NCBI GenBank assembly: GCA_019352035.1
Contig: JABBNZ010000014.1
Coordinates: forward strand, 1 to 64,000
Reading direction: 5' to 3'
DNA length: 64,000 nt
Source: Pseudomonadota bacterium
Lineage (GTDB): Bacteria; Pseudomonadota; Gammaproteobacteria; Steroidobacterales; Steroidobacteraceae
Below the pieces are notes generated by a model. It did no database searches and was not told where the DNA came from. It saw only the letters and a program-made list of their open reading frames with translations. Both the position numbers and the translations under genes were made by a program. Of this stretch, positions 35,400-44,910 are shown piece after piece (the first letter of the stretch is position 1; the number at the start of each line of letters is the position of its first letter).

Positions 35400-35917
35400 T
35401 TGGCGACGCCAATGATGCGCGAGATGGAGCAATTGTAGGGGATGCCTGACTGCGAACCGGCGCACCAATCGTAATCATTGGAGCGGAACGGAACGTAGAG
35501 CGGCTTGTCGCCCTCGTTTCGGTTGCAGAGGCATCGCCCACAGGTGCTTTTTCCGCAGCAGTCATTGTAGGAGACGATGTAGTCTCGATTGTCGGCCGGA
35601 TTGTGGCAGGTTCCGATCCAGGTCGTCGGGGACGGTTGGGTGCCCGGCGGGCAGCTGTGCTGCGAGCCGCCGCAGCAGCTGCAGAGGAATCCGTCGATCG
35701 CACAATACCGCCAGTAGTCGCACTGCGTTGGGTCTCCGGGATCGGCTTTGACTTGCGCCTCGGCCCCGTGCGCGCGCGCACCTCTGGCAACAGGCAGCAG
35801 GGGCAGCACCGATGTGCCCAGGAGAGCTGCGCCGAGATCGCCGAGCATGCTCCGCCGGGATACGCGCCGCGCCAGCTGGCGTGCAGACCGCTCGCACATT
35901 GAATCGAGCCAGCTCAT
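35396..35917 (-). CDS. mauA: Methylamine/aromatic amine dehydrogenase light chain (TTQ subunit)
   Basis: This 173-residue precursor starts at ATG 35917 with GAGGAGG 10 bp upstream. A Tat-type leader (RRVSRRSMLGDLGAALLG) is followed by the very cysteine-rich mature domain. The two tryptophans that become tryptophan tryptophylquinone are W100 (SPTTWIGTC) and W151 (YDWCAG), exactly 51 residues apart as in Paracoccus MauA. The aspartates needed for TTQ formation and catalysis correspond to D75 (CAIDG) and D119 (YNDCCG). It is the catalytic subunit, oxidising a primary amine to aldehyde and ammonia in the periplasm. The B-E-D-A gene order favours the aromatic amine (aau) type over methylamine. Confidence 0.93.
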   Translation of the reverse strand: MSWLDSMCERSARQLARRVSRRSMLGDLGAALLGTSVLPLLPVARGARAHGAEAQVKADPGDPTQCDYWRYCAIDGFLCSCCGGSQHSCPPGTQPSPTTWIGTCHNPADNRDYIVSYNDCCGKSTCGRCLCNRNEGDKPLYVPFRSNDYDWCAGSQSGIPYNCSISRIIGVAK

Positions 35918-35930
35918 GTTTCTCGCCTCC

Positions 35931-36542
35931 TCAGGCAGCGCGCGAGTCCGCGCGGCTCTCAAAGTACTGCTGCAGCGAGGCGACTCCCCGACGCTGCGCC
36001 TCGAACAGGCTCTCCAGATGCTCGCGGGAATTGATGAGCCCTCGCGCGCGCAGGATGCCTGCAGAATCGATGAGGGCGGCGAAAGGCAGCCGTCCCACTT
36101 GGTAAGTCATCCCGAGCGGAGCGGACAGCACGTATGGAATCCCGCTCAACCCGTGTGCGGCAATGAACGCGCGGTGCTCCTCTTCCGAGCCATCGCTTGC
36201 CAGTACCACATCCAGCCACTGCCGTTCGCTGCGCCTGCTCGCCTTCACGACTGGCAGCAGCGCTTTGCAGACTGGACAGGTGGGCGAGACGAATATGAGA
36301 AGCGTACTGCGTCCGTCCGGTGAAGCTGAGCCGATCGAGCGGGTATGTCCATCAAGGTCCGCCACGGGTACCTCGGGAGGGGTCTCCCCGACCTTCAATC
36401 CGCGTTCGAGGAGCAGGGCGCCGGCAGGCGCAATCCGCTCGTGCAGAATGCCGAGCTGGCGCACCAAGGCGAGAACGACCAGCGCCAGGGCGAGGACGGC
36501 CGCCCAGAGCACAATAGTGGAGATCAGCAACGCATGGATCAT
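35931..36542 (-). CDS. mauD: Amine dehydrogenase accessory protein MauD (thioredoxin-like)
   Basis: This 203-residue protein starts at ATG 36542. A single N-terminal membrane helix (LLISTIVLWAAVLALALVVLALV) is followed by a thioredoxin fold with C89PVC92 (SPTCPVCK). MauD is required for disulphide formation in the light chain, which carries six disulphides in known enzymes. It is separated from mauE by 7 bp and from mauA by 13 bp. Confidence 0.92.
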   Translation of the reverse strand: MIHALLISTIVLWAAVLALALVVLALVRQLGILHERIAPAGALLLERGLKVGETPPEVPVADLDGHTRSIGSASPDGRSTLLIFVSPTCPVCKALLPVVKASRRSERQWLDVVLASDGSEEEHRAFIAAHGLSGIPYVLSAPLGMTYQVGRLPFAALIDSAGILRARGLINSREHLESLFEAQRRGVASLQQYFESRADSRAA

Positions 36543-36549
36543 CGAAGGT

Positions 36550-37092
36550 CTAGCCTCTGTGAGGCGGGTAGCGGCCCGCCGGCGCCAATAGCTCGTTTGC
36601 CGCCAGATAAAGGAGCGCAAACACGGCAACCCCAAAGAGCGCCGTACCGACATCCAACCAGCCTACAGGTCGCCCGGTCCACGGGACTGCCCCCGCCAGG
36701 GCGATGACGAGCGCCATCAGTACGTTCCGTGAGACCAGAGACGCAGAGACGACTCCACCACCGCGCGGGCCGAAGCAGCCGCACTGGAGCTGGCGCCGGC
36801 CCCTTGACAGATTCAGTCCCATCGCGATCGCGTACGCGAGGAGTAGCGCCGCGCCCAGCAGGCTCGCCGGTTCCCGTACAGCGCTGATCAGGAGTCCCAC
36901 CGCCGCCAGACCCTCGAGAACCGGCAAGAAGAGCGAGGCGGGGCGTACGAGGCCGTCACCGAGCAGGCGATAATGCGTCAACGTCGCGCCGAATCCCGAG
37001 AGGTCACGCAGCTTGTGCGCGCATGCAACCCCGAACAGCACCGCAAAGCTGCCGCAGATGATCTCGCCGACGACGGGGTCAAGCGGATACAC
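36550..37092 (-). CDS. mauE: Amine dehydrogenase accessory membrane protein MauE
   Basis: This 180-residue protein has four or five hydrophobic segments (IICGSFAVLFGVACA, LFLPVLEGLAAVGLLIS, ALLLAYAIAMGLNL, NVLMALVIALAGAV). It has the family motif LQCGCFG (C104, C106), related to DoxX/VKOR-like redox membrane proteins. With MauD it is needed for stable, correctly disulphide-bonded light chain. It starts 9 bp after the heavy chain stop. Confidence 0.9.
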   Translation of the reverse strand: MYPLDPVVGEIICGSFAVLFGVACAHKLRDLSGFGATLTHYRLLGDGLVRPASLFLPVLEGLAAVGLLISAVREPASLLGAALLLAYAIAMGLNLSRGRRQLQCGCFGPRGGGVVSASLVSRNVLMALVIALAGAVPWTGRPVGWLDVGTALFGVAVFALLYLAANELLAPAGRYPPHRG

Positions 37093-37101
37093 CCGAATTC
37101 C

Positions 37102-38277
37102 TCAGGGAGAAACCATGATCGTTGGCGTTTCGGCGATGCTGTGAATCGTTCTCAGATACTGGCCGGTGCGTGCGTCATAGACGTCCAGGTTGCCGCTGCC
37201 CATGAAACAGGTGAAGAGGAGCGGCTTCGGATCCTGCGTCACCAGGATCGAGCTCGCCATGTGGCGCAAGGCTATGCGCTGTACCCGGCGGCCCGTGGCG
37301 AGATCGTATACCCATATTTCCTTCCCCGGCTCCTTGTGGCTCGCAAGATCTCCCTGGTGCACGATCACGTAGAGCCGCCCGGTGCGCCGGTAGAGTGCCA
37401 GATATTGCAACCCGCCGGTGCGCCAGTGCTCCCGACGCTCGCCCCGGGAGAATAGCGACCAGCGCCGACCGACGCCCATGCCGCGCGTCGCGCGCTCGAT
37501 AGGATAGACCCAGCCGTGGAAGGAAGTGAACCACCAGGTATCGCCGGAGCGCACTCCGTTCTCACCGAGTGGATCTTTCTCCGGATCGAAGAGCGGCGCG
37601 GTGCGGGTCAGCCCCGCCGCGTGCCCGGCGTCATCGAGCCTCACTTCGAGCAGCGCTCCGTCGGAGCAGATCGAGAAGAAACTGCGCGCTCCAGTCGGGT
37701 AGATGAGCCCGCACCCTGGCGTATCGATCTCCCCGACGAACCGCCGCGTGCGGGTGTCCACCACGGTGACCGATTGAGCCGGGGTGTAGTCATAGATGAG
37801 AAGGAAGCGGCCATCGTCCGTCAGGCGCTCCGCACTCATCTGCGGAACAATCGCGGCGCGCTTCGCGGGAATCGGGATCTCGCCGATGGGCGTCAGATGC
37901 CGTGAGTCGTACAGGGTAACGACATCGGTCCGGACGCCCCGAGTGCCACGTGAGTAGTACGACTCGGGCGAGTATATGATGTGCCCACGGGGGGGAATCA
38001 CCAGATGATCGAACGCATACCCCGTGCTAAGCATGCCGAGCATCTTGCCCGTGTCGCCATCCACGAGCGTCGCTCTACCGTCCGGCATGTTGAAGAATGC
38101 GATATCGTTCACCCAGACCCAGTGCTTTCCGACGGGCGAAGGCAGAGTCTCGACGCTGAGCGGCTCATCCGGCAGCGGTGGCGTCGCGATCGCGACATTG
38201 CACACGAGCATCGCGCATGCGAGCGCCATCAAGCGCCAGGCGGACAAACCCCTCAGCTTGTTCTGCAGCATCGACAT
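37102..38277 (-). CDS. mauB: Methylamine/aromatic amine dehydrogenase heavy chain
   Basis: This 391-residue protein has a signal peptide (LSAWRLMALACAMLVCNVAIA) and a seven-bladed beta-propeller body. Repeated blade ends such as TATLVDGDTG-like RATLVDGDTGKMLG, VTVVDTRTRRFVGEI and LDVYDARTGQYLRTI are visible. It forms the alpha subunit of the alpha2beta2 periplasmic dehydrogenase and cradles the TTQ light chain. It is the first gene of the operon; its promoter should lie in 38278-38449. In aromatic amine dehydrogenase loci the order is also B-E-D-A. No mauG, mauC or mauN homologue was seen. Confidence 0.9.
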   Translation of the reverse strand: MSMLQNKLRGLSAWRLMALACAMLVCNVAIATPPLPDEPLSVETLPSPVGKHWVWVNDIAFFNMPDGRATLVDGDTGKMLGMLSTGYAFDHLVIPPRGHIIYSPESYYSRGTRGVRTDVVTLYDSRHLTPIGEIPIPAKRAAIVPQMSAERLTDDGRFLLIYDYTPAQSVTVVDTRTRRFVGEIDTPGCGLIYPTGARSFFSICSDGALLEVRLDDAGHAAGLTRTAPLFDPEKDPLGENGVRSGDTWWFTSFHGWVYPIERATRGMGVGRRWSLFSRGERREHWRTGGLQYLALYRRTGRLYVIVHQGDLASHKEPGKEIWVYDLATGRRVQRIALRHMASSILVTQDPKPLLFTCFMGSGNLDVYDARTGQYLRTIHSIAETPTIMVSP

Positions 38278-38449
38278 TGCGAACTCCGATCACACTTCGA
38301 GATGTCACGCTGCCGGGTGAGCTCGAACCGCCAAGTCTCGAGTGAGAAAGCCGATCCTATTGAATCCCATGGCGCTCGCGCGAGCCGGCGTGCGAAACGC
38401 CAGTACGAATTCCGCAAGAATCTGAACCGAGGCCTCCACAGAGCGTCCC

Positions 38450-39610
38450 TTAAAATGCACTGAGCCCGGTCAGTTCCCGCCCCAAGGTCAGTTGGTGAAT
38501 GGTCTCCGTGCCCTCGTAGGTGATTACGCTTTCGAGATTGAGCATGTGGCGGATGGGGACGTACTCGGCACTGATGCCGGAGCCCCCCAGCATGTCGCGG
38601 CAGTCCCGCGCGACATCGAGCGCCATGCGGCAGTTATTCCACTTGGCGAGAGAGACCTGTGCGGGCTGCATCACCCCTTGGTCCTTCAGGCGCCCGAGTT
38701 GGAGCGCGAGGAGCTGCGAGGTTGTGATACGCCGCGCCATATCGGCGAGGCGAATCTGAATGGCTTGATTCTGAGCCAAGGGCCTTCCAAAGAGGACACG
38801 CGTCTTTGCATACTCCAGAAGCTGCGAGAAGCACGCTTGTGCTGCTCCGGTGACGCCCCAGGCGATCCCATAGCGTGCCTGAGTCAGGCAGGAGAGGGGG
38901 CCTTTGAGTCCCACCACGCCCGGCAACACGTTCTCTTCAGGCACGAGCACGTTGTCGAAGAACAGCGCCGAAGTCACGGAGGCGCGAAGCGAAAACTTCC
39001 TCTCGATCTCCGGAGCGCTGAACCCGGCCATTCCCTTCTCGACGATGAAACCACGGATGCCTTCCGGCGTCATGGCCCACACGACAGCGAGATCGGCAAT
39101 CGCCCCGTTCGTAATCCACATCTTCGACCCGTTCAATACCCAGTCTTTGCCGCGCGGCTTCGCGTGCGTCTTCATGTGGGCCGGATCCGAGCCGCCGTGG
39201 GGCTCGGTGAGTCCGAAGCAACCGATGAGCTTTCCCTGTGCCATTCGGGGCAAGTACTTGCGCTTCTGGTCCTCCGACCCGTAGGTGTAGATGGGGTACA
39301 TGCAAAGGGAGGACTGCACGGACACGAAGCTGCGGATACCGGAGTCTCCGCGTTCCAGCTCCTGGCAGATCAGGCCGTAGCAGACGGCGTTGAGCCCCGC
39401 GCAGTCGTATCCCTTGAGCGTCGAGCCGAGCAAGCCGAGCGCAGCGAGCTCGGGGACGAGCTCGCGAGGAAACCGATGCTCCTCGAAGCATTTCTGGATG
39501 TTGGGCAGCACCTGCTCGCTCACCCATCGTGCGACAGAGTTCTGCACCATGCGCTCCTCTTCCGTCAGCGCAGTGGAGATGTCATAGAGATCGAGCGGAT
39601 TCAGGGGCAT
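38450..39610 (-). CDS. Acyl-CoA dehydrogenase, glutaryl-CoA dehydrogenase-like
   Basis: This 386-residue flavoprotein has the active-site glutamate E366 in TYEGTETIHQL, the position used by glutaryl-CoA dehydrogenases. Supporting motifs are CFGLTEPHGGSDP and WITNGAIADLAVV. It dehydrogenates, and perhaps decarboxylates, a dicarboxylyl-CoA such as glutaryl-CoA to crotonyl-CoA. It is the last gene of the minus-strand aminobenzoyl-CoA-like operon and fits ring-opened dicarboxylic acids passing through beta-oxidation. Confidence 0.9.
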   Translation of the reverse strand: MPLNPLDLYDISTALTEEERMVQNSVARWVSEQVLPNIQKCFEEHRFPRELVPELAALGLLGSTLKGYDCAGLNAVCYGLICQELERGDSGIRSFVSVQSSLCMYPIYTYGSEDQKRKYLPRMAQGKLIGCFGLTEPHGGSDPAHMKTHAKPRGKDWVLNGSKMWITNGAIADLAVVWAMTPEGIRGFIVEKGMAGFSAPEIERKFSLRASVTSALFFDNVLVPEENVLPGVVGLKGPLSCLTQARYGIAWGVTGAAQACFSQLLEYAKTRVLFGRPLAQNQAIQIRLADMARRITTSQLLALQLGRLKDQGVMQPAQVSLAKWNNCRMALDVARDCRDMLGGSGISAEYVPIRHMLNLESVITYEGTETIHQLTLGRELTGLSAF

Positions 39611-39666
39611 GGGGGTGGCACTTACCTTGGGATTGAACTATCTGTCGAAATGGAGCGGGACGCCGC

Positions 39667-41124
39667 TCATTCGGCGCGCTCCCATGAGGGAGCCGTCAGT
39701 CTCCGCTTCCCGTCGGCGGCGAGCCTGACGCCCGAGTCATCGAGCCGCTCGCGATCCCACAGCTCGCAGGTCACCTGCCTGTGTCTTTGGTCGTGCGCCT
39801 CGCAATAATTGGTATAGAGACAGAGCCGCACTTCATCACCTCTGCCACGGGCGACCTTCGTGAACCAGTCGGGGTCGGCAAGGGCCTGGCGGGCGAAACC
39901 AACGATATCGGCGGTGCCGCCCGCCAGGATGGCTTCCGCCTGGTGAAATCCATGGATGCCGCCAGCCGCTACGATCGGTGTATTCAGCTGCTGATCTAAA
40001 AGCGCTGCCCGGATTCGCGCCGTCACCTCCAGGTTTCGGCCGAAGGGGCCACGCTCGTCCGAGTAGTACGAGGGCATGCATTCGTACCCGCTTTTCCCGG
40101 TGTAAGGGTACGCTGCCTCGCCGACCTTCGGCTGACGTGCGTCCTCGAACTTCCCGCCACGCGATAGCGACAGAAAATCCATACCCGCACGCGCGAATTC
40201 GCAGGCGAAGTAAGTACTGTCCTCCATGGTCGAGCCGCCATCGATACACTCCTCCGCGAGGAGGCGGCAGCCCACAGGGTAATCACTTCCGACCATGCTG
40301 CGGACGTGCGCGAAGACCTCCAGCGGCAGACGAGCCCGATGGCTGGCGTCGCCGCCGAAGCCGTCCGCGCGCACATTGTGCCGGGACAGGAACGAAGCCA
40401 TGGTATAGGCATGTGCGTAGTGAAGCTCCACGCCATCGAAGCCGCATTCCCGCGCTCGGCGGGCCGCATGTGCGAACAGCATGGGAAGCTGTGTGGGCAA
40501 TGTCCTGATCTGCTCCAATTCCACGTCCGTGACCCGCTGCCGGTAACCGTAGTCCAGCGCTTCGAGCTCGCGCGGATCCAGAATCCTCATGAGCTCATCG
40601 CGGGATCGGCTTGCCAACCACGCCCGCACCTCGCCTTCTGAAGCATCCGAACGGCCATAGGCGCGCCGATGCGGCGCCCGGATTGCCAGAAACTCGGAAA
40701 AGTACCTGGTAGGGTCGGGCCTTCGCCTGATCGTCAGGAAGTCGATAATCTGGATGAGCAGCCGCGTCTCTCCGGCACTCGCCTCGCGCACCACCCGTAC
40801 CAGCTCGCGAAGACCCGGCAGGAAACGATCGTGCCCAATGCGCAACAGAGGTCCGCTCGGTACATCGCGTATGCCGGTTGCTTCAACCACGAGCGCTCCC
40901 GGGCGGCCACGCCCGAAGCGCTCGTACCAATCGAGCACGTCCTGAGTCACAAAGCCTTCCGGGCTCGCTCGCCAGGGAACCATGGCGGGCACCCAGGTCC
41001 GGTGGCGGAGCCTGACGGGCCCGATCTGCACCGGCGAGAACAGCTGGGAAGCGGCCGCCTCGGCCACGGTGGGCCAGCGGCCTGGCGTGGGCACGTACCG
41101 GATTCGCTCAGGAGGGCGCCACAT
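39667..41124 (-). CDS. Old-yellow-enzyme-family NAD(P)H:flavin oxidoreductase
   Basis: This 485-residue TIM-barrel flavoprotein has FSPVQIGPVRLRHRTWVPAM at the start and the substrate-binding GVELHYAHAYTMASFLSRH with RADGFGG. The C-terminal FMN phosphate site includes PIVAAGGIHGFHQAEAILAGG and ADIVGFARQALADPD. A cysteine-containing tail (LCLYTNYCEA) recalls 2,4-dienoyl-CoA reductase-type iron-sulphur sites but lacks the full cysteine set. It could reduce a conjugated double bond of a ring-derived CoA ester, and resembles the C-terminal half of the fused hydroxylase at 44900. Confidence 0.82.
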   Translation of the reverse strand: MWRPPERIRYVPTPGRWPTVAEAAASQLFSPVQIGPVRLRHRTWVPAMVPWRASPEGFVTQDVLDWYERFGRGRPGALVVEATGIRDVPSGPLLRIGHDRFLPGLRELVRVVREASAGETRLLIQIIDFLTIRRRPDPTRYFSEFLAIRAPHRRAYGRSDASEGEVRAWLASRSRDELMRILDPRELEALDYGYRQRVTDVELEQIRTLPTQLPMLFAHAARRARECGFDGVELHYAHAYTMASFLSRHNVRADGFGGDASHRARLPLEVFAHVRSMVGSDYPVGCRLLAEECIDGGSTMEDSTYFACEFARAGMDFLSLSRGGKFEDARQPKVGEAAYPYTGKSGYECMPSYYSDERGPFGRNLEVTARIRAALLDQQLNTPIVAAGGIHGFHQAEAILAGGTADIVGFARQALADPDWFTKVARGRGDEVRLCLYTNYCEAHDQRHRQVTCELWDRERLDDSGVRLAADGKRRLTAPSWERAE

Positions 41125-41147
41125 GAGATCTCGACTGCCTTCGCGCT

Positions 41148-41549
41148 CTAGGGAATGACAGCTGTCGCCTCGATCTCGACCTTCGCCTGTGGCTCGACGA
41201 GGGCCGTCACTTCCACGGCTGTCATTGCGGGGAAGTGCTTACCCATGATTTCGCGGTAGGCCGCGCCGATCTGCTTTAACTGCGCCAGATACTCAGCGCG
41301 GCTCGTGAGATACCAGGTCATGCGGACGATGTGCTCGGGCCGACCTTGCGCCTCTGCGAGCACGGACAGGACGTTCCTGAGCGCTTGAGTCACTTGCTCG
41401 GGAAGGCTCGAGTTCGTGAAGCGGCCATCGCACGGATCCCAGCCGACCTGGCCCGCGATGAATACCTGGCGGCCCTGGGCGAGCACGCCATTGCTGTACC
41501 CCAAGGGGCGCTTCCAGTTGGGCGGCTGGAGGAATCGCGACAAGCTCAA
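41148..41549 (-). CDS. RidA-family imine/enamine deaminase
   Basis: This 133-residue protein starts at TTG 41549 (TTGA overlap with the upstream stop) or TTG 41543. RidA proteins are trimers that hydrolyse reactive enamines and imines. [12 protein letters not shown] and the closing strand [10 protein letters not shown] are typical. In the family the arginine that binds the carboxylate lies near the [10 protein letters not shown] segment. In an aminobenzoyl-CoA pathway, the amino-cyclohexenyl product is an enamine, so a RidA here may catalyse deamination. Confidence 0.85.
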   Translation of the reverse strand: MSLSRFLQPPNWKRPLGYSNGVLAQGRQVFIAGQVGWDPCDGRFTNSSLPEQVTQALRNVLSVLAEAQGRPEHIVRMTWYLTSRAEYLAQLKQIGAAYREIMGKHFPAMTAVEVTALVEPQAKVEIEATAVIP

Positions 41550-42772
41550 GGGCCTCTCTCCGCGGCGCGCTGGATGAGGTTGCGGCCGATGATCAACTTT
41601 TGCACTTCGGTGGCTCCTTCGTAGATGCGCAGCGCGCGAATGTCGCGATAGAGGCGCTCGACCGTCTCCCCATGGGATACGCCGCGGCCGCCGAACATTT
41701 GCACGGCGCGATCGATGACCTGCTGCGCGGCCTCGGTAGCGGTCATCTTGGCCATGGCGACTTCCATCGAGGCCCGCTCGCCCCGGTCTCGCAGCCAGGC
41801 TGCCCGATAGGTCAGGAGACGTGCCGCATCGATGCCGCTGGCCATGTCGGCGAGCGCCGCCTGGGTGAGCTGAAAGTCCGCGAGCGTACGGCCGAACATG
41901 CGTCGCTGGACCGAATGAGCGAGCGCTTCATCGAGCGCCCGCTGCGCAAAGCCGACCGCCGCTGCAGCCACCGAGGTTCTGAAGACATCGAGCGTACGCA
42001 TCGCAAGCTTGAATCCATGGCCTTCGGGACCGAGGCGCTGACTGGCGGGTATGTGGCAATCGTCAAAACGGAGCGTGGCGAGCGGATGGGGCGAGATGGT
42101 ATCGATTCGCTTTGAGATCGAAAGGCCTGCCGTTCCGGCGTCGATCACGAAGGCGCTGATCCCCTCCGCGGAGGCGGTACCGTCGGCGCGCTGCGCAGCT
42201 GGCTGGGTGCGCGCGAATACGCAGTAAAAGTCGGCAATTCCGCCATTGGAGATCCATGTCTTCTCACCCTCGAGTCTGTACCCGCCGTTGGTGCGCGTCG
42301 CGCGGCATTGCAGTGCCGCGACGTCCGAGCCGGCACCCGGCTCCGAGAGGGCGAATGCCGATATGGCCTCTCCCGTCGCCACCTTCGGCAGGTAGCGATC
42401 CTTGAGATCCCGCGAGCCGCCGAGCGCGATGGCCCCGCTCCCCAGCCCCTGCATGGCAAAGGCGAAATCCGCCAGCGCATCGTGCCGTGCAAGTGTTTCC
42501 CGGATCAACGCCAGCGCGCGCACGTCGAAGGCGCTCTCCCCAGTGTGTGCCGATCCCTGGTCGGCCTCCCAATTCGCCGGTACGCAATGGCGGGTCCAAC
42601 CTGCCTTACCGAGCTCGCGCACGAGCTGCCGGCAAGCGGCGTCGACCGATTCGCGGCCCTCCGAAATCGTACCCTGCAGCAGATGGGTTGCCGCCCATGT
42701 GCTGACGGCTGCGGCAAGCTCACGATGCCCATCCGTGAAGAACGGCCAATCGAGGAAGCTATCAGTTACCAC
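41546..42772 (-). CDS. Acyl-CoA dehydrogenase
   Basis: This protein of about 408 residues uses GTG 42772; the open frame continues upstream without similarity through the previous gene. The flavin signatures are [15 protein letters not shown] and [15 protein letters not shown]. The C-terminal [17 protein letters not shown] marks the family, with Glu in YEGA as candidate base. It should introduce an alpha-beta double bond in a ring-derived acyl-CoA. Translationally coupled to ridA downstream and 5 bp after the enoyl-CoA hydratase stop. Confidence 0.88.
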   Translation of the reverse strand: MVTDSFLDWPFFTDGHRELAAAVSTWAATHLLQGTISEGRESVDAACRQLVRELGKAGWTRHCVPANWEADQGSAHTGESAFDVRALALIRETLARHDALADFAFAMQGLGSGAIALGGSRDLKDRYLPKVATGEAISAFALSEPGAGSDVAALQCRATRTNGGYRLEGEKTWISNGGIADFYCVFARTQPAAQRADGTASAEGISAFVIDAGTAGLSISKRIDTISPHPLATLRFDDCHIPASQRLGPEGHGFKLAMRTLDVFRTSVAAAAVGFAQRALDEALAHSVQRRMFGRTLADFQLTQAALADMASGIDAARLLTYRAAWLRDRGERASMEVAMAKMTATEAAQQVIDRAVQMFGGRGVSHGETVERLYRDIRALRIYEGATEVQKLIIGRNLIQRAAERGP

Positions 42773-42777
42773 GGAAG

Positions 42778-43605
42778 TCAGTTCCCCTCGAAGCGCGGCC
42801 GTTCTTTGGCGACAAATGCGCGATAGGCACGACGGAAATCCTCCGTCTGCATGCAGATTGCCTGTGCTTCGGCCTCCGCGTCGATCGCCGCATCGACTGG
42901 CAGGTGCCACTCGGCATGCAGCATCTTCTTTGTCATCGCATGGGCAAAAGTAGGGCCTTCGGCGATCTGCTCGGCCAACCGAATAGCCTCCTCAAGCACC
43001 AATTCCGGCTCCACCAGCCGATTGAAGAAACCCCATTCCAGTGCTTCCTCGGACGACATGGTGCCTCCTGTGTAGAGGAGCTCCGCCGCTCGCCCCTGGC
43101 CGATGATACGCGGCAGGATTGAGCATGCGCCCATGTCGCATCCGGCGAGACCAACCCGGGTGAAGAGAAAAGCCGTCCTGGCCCTCGGCGTCCCCAGACG
43201 GAAGTCCGAGGCCATCGCGAGAATCGCGCCCGCACCGGCACATGCGCCATCGACTGCTGCGACAATGGGCTGTGGACAGGACCGCATCGACTTCACGAGG
43301 TCTCCGGTCATTCGCGTGAACTCCAGAAGTCCTTCCGCGGATTTCTGGGTGAGCGGCCCGATGATCTCGTGCACATCGCCCCCGGAGCAGAAATTGCCGC
43401 CGGCGCCTGCGATCACGACCGCGCGGACGAGATTCGTGGAGCTTAGCGCGCGAAAGAGATCCCGCAGCTCCGCGTAGGATTCAAAGGTGAGAGGGTTCTT
43501 GCGCTCCGGCCGATTGAGCACTATGACCCCTACGCGTCCCTCCAGCCACCACTGAAAGTGCCGCGGACAGTAAGCCTTTGGGTCGAATTCAATTGCCGCG
43601 CTCAC
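42778..43605 (-). CDS. Enoyl-CoA hydratase/isomerase
   Basis: This protein of about 275 residues uses GTG 43605, with AAGGGGAG about 8 bp upstream. The longer open frame overlaps the MarR gene. The crotonase core includes [13 protein letters not shown] (oxyanion hole) and [25 protein letters not shown]. One catalytic position reads [15 protein letters not shown], where many hydratases have a glutamate. Related enzymes in aminobenzoyl- and salicylyl-CoA clusters are thought to hydrate or open the ring product. Confidence 0.87.
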   Translation of the reverse strand: MSAAIEFDPKAYCPRHFQWWLEGRVGVIVLNRPERKNPLTFESYAELRDLFRALSSTNLVRAVVIAGAGGNFCSGGDVHEIIGPLTQKSAEGLLEFTRMTGDLVKSMRSCPQPIVAAVDGACAGAGAILAMASDFRLGTPRARTAFLFTRVGLAGCDMGACSILPRIIGQGRAAELLYTGGTMSSEEALEWGFFNRLVEPELVLEEAIRLAEQIAEGPTFAHAMTKKMLHAEWHLPVDAAIDAEAEAQAICMQTEDFRRAYRAFVAKERPRFEGN

Positions 43606-43609
43606 GAGG

Positions 43610-44122
43610 TCACTCCCCTTTGATGCCGATGACATGCGCTTTGAGCTCTCCCAGGAGCTGCATGAGCTGACTCTTCTGCTTGGGCGCGAGCGCACTGAAG
43701 AGATCGACGATCCACTGCTCATGTTCACTTGCCATCTGCCGGAATTGCCTCTCGCCTTCCGGGGTGAGCTTCACGCGACACACCCGCCGGTCAGCGGAGT
43801 CCACCTCGCGCGCGACGAGCCCTTCCTTCTCCAGCCCATCGGTGATGCCGGTGATGTTGCCGCCGGTCACCATGAGACGTTGCGATAGCTCGCTCATCTT
43901 GAGCCCGTCCGGGGCGCGCTCGAGCTGCGCCATCAGATCAAAGCGCGGCAGTGTCGTGTTGAAGGTCGCCTGCAATCGCTGACGAATGCGGCTCTCGATC
44001 TGGCCTGCGCAGGAGAGGAGGCGCAGCCAGAGGCGAAGGGACGCATGATGGTCGTCATGGGCACGTGTTTCCGCATCGAACGCAGTTTCGACGGGCTTCA
44101 GGGTGGGTTTGGTTCTAGGCAT
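43610..44122 (-). CDS. MarR-family transcriptional regulator
   Basis: This 170-residue winged helix-turn-helix protein has the core [40 protein letters not shown] and the wing [13 protein letters not shown]. MarR regulators in aromatic CoA pathways usually repress until an aryl-CoA ligand binds. It is embedded in the operon it probably controls, overlapping the SDR stop by one base (TGATG). A plausible operator is the AT-rich inverted repeat at 47245-47263 between the two divergent operons. Confidence 0.88.
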   Translation of the reverse strand: MPRTKPTLKPVETAFDAETRAHDDHHASLRLWLRLLSCAGQIESRIRQRLQATFNTTLPRFDLMAQLERAPDGLKMSELSQRLMVTGGNITGITDGLEKEGLVAREVDSADRRVCRVKLTPEGERQFRQMASEHEQWIVDLFSALAPKQKSQLMQLLGELKAHVIGIKGE

Positions 44123-44910
44123 CAGGTGACCTCTCCGCCGGCAATCACAATGCTCTGGCCGGTCACGCTCTCAGTACCGGGACGGCAGAGCCAGAGCACT
44201 GCATTGGCGATTTCGCTCGGGTGGATCAGGCGGTGCTGCGGGTTCGTGGCGAGCAGGGCCTGGAGCGCTTCGCGCTCGCTACGCCCGGTCTTGGCTCTGA
44301 TGTTGTCGAGCGCTTCTTTCACGATGTCTGTGTCTGTGTACCCGGGACAAATGGCGTTCACTGTGATATTGCGGGTTGCGAATTCCAAAGCCAGTGCGCG
44401 CGTGAGCCCGATAACAGCGTGCTTCGATGCGGCGTACGCGGAGATATAAGCCGCGCCGCGTAGGCCGGCGGTGCTCGCAATATTGACGATCCGGCCCAAG
44501 CCGCCCATCAGCATGTCGGATATCGCCTCCCGCGTGCAGAGGTAAGTCCCGGTGAGATTCACCCCGAGGACCCGATTCCACAAGGCCTCATCGGTATCGG
44601 CGAATTTGGCCGCCGCCGCCTGGCCTGCATTGTTGATGAGAATCTGCACCGGACCGAATCGACGGCGGGCCACCGTAAAGGCGTCTCGCACGGACTGGGA
44701 ATCGGTAATGTCCGCAGCGATAGGGATTGCGCGATCGGCTCCGCCGACGGAGTTCGATACCTCTGCGAGACGCGCCGCATCACGTCCAAGTAGCGACACG
44801 TATGCCCCATCTGCGGCGAGAGCTGCGGCTATGGCGGCGCCTATCCCCCGGCTGGCGCCGGTGATGAGCGCATGTCGAGCTGTCAAACCGGCCGTGCTCT
44901 CACTCATGGG
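44122..44910 (-). CDS. Short-chain dehydrogenase/reductase
   Basis: This protein of about 262 residues uses ATG 44910, which overlaps the upstream gene by 11 bp. Longer in-frame starts lack similarity. It has [16 protein letters not shown], the catalytic serine region [12 protein letters not shown] and YAASK, and a C-terminal [15 protein letters not shown]. It is an NAD(P)-dependent oxidoreductase, likely for a 3-hydroxyacyl-CoA intermediate of the operon. Confidence 0.88.
   Translation of the reverse strand, partial: PMSESTAGLTARHALITGASRGIGAAIAAALAADGAYVSLLGRDAARLAEVSNSVGGADRAIPIAADITDSQSVRDAFTVARRRFGPVQILINNAGQAAAAKFADTDEALWNRVLGVNLTGTYLCTREAISDMLMGGLGRIVNIASTAGLRGAAYISAYAASKHAVIGLTRALALEFATRNITVNAICPGYTDTDIVKEALDNIRAKTGRSEREALQALLATNPQHRLIHPSEIANAVLWLCRPGTESVTGQSIVIAGGEVT

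Noticed and set aside
37392-37408. TGCCAGATATTGCAACC inside mauB
   Set aside because: It resembles the half-site, but lies within a coding region, has no partner at 21 bp and follows from codons of the conserved protein.
38492-39808. 438-codon plus-strand open frame opposite the acyl-CoA dehydrogenase
   Set aside because: Antisense shadow of the glutaryl-CoA dehydrogenase-like gene; composition and lack of motifs argue against coding.
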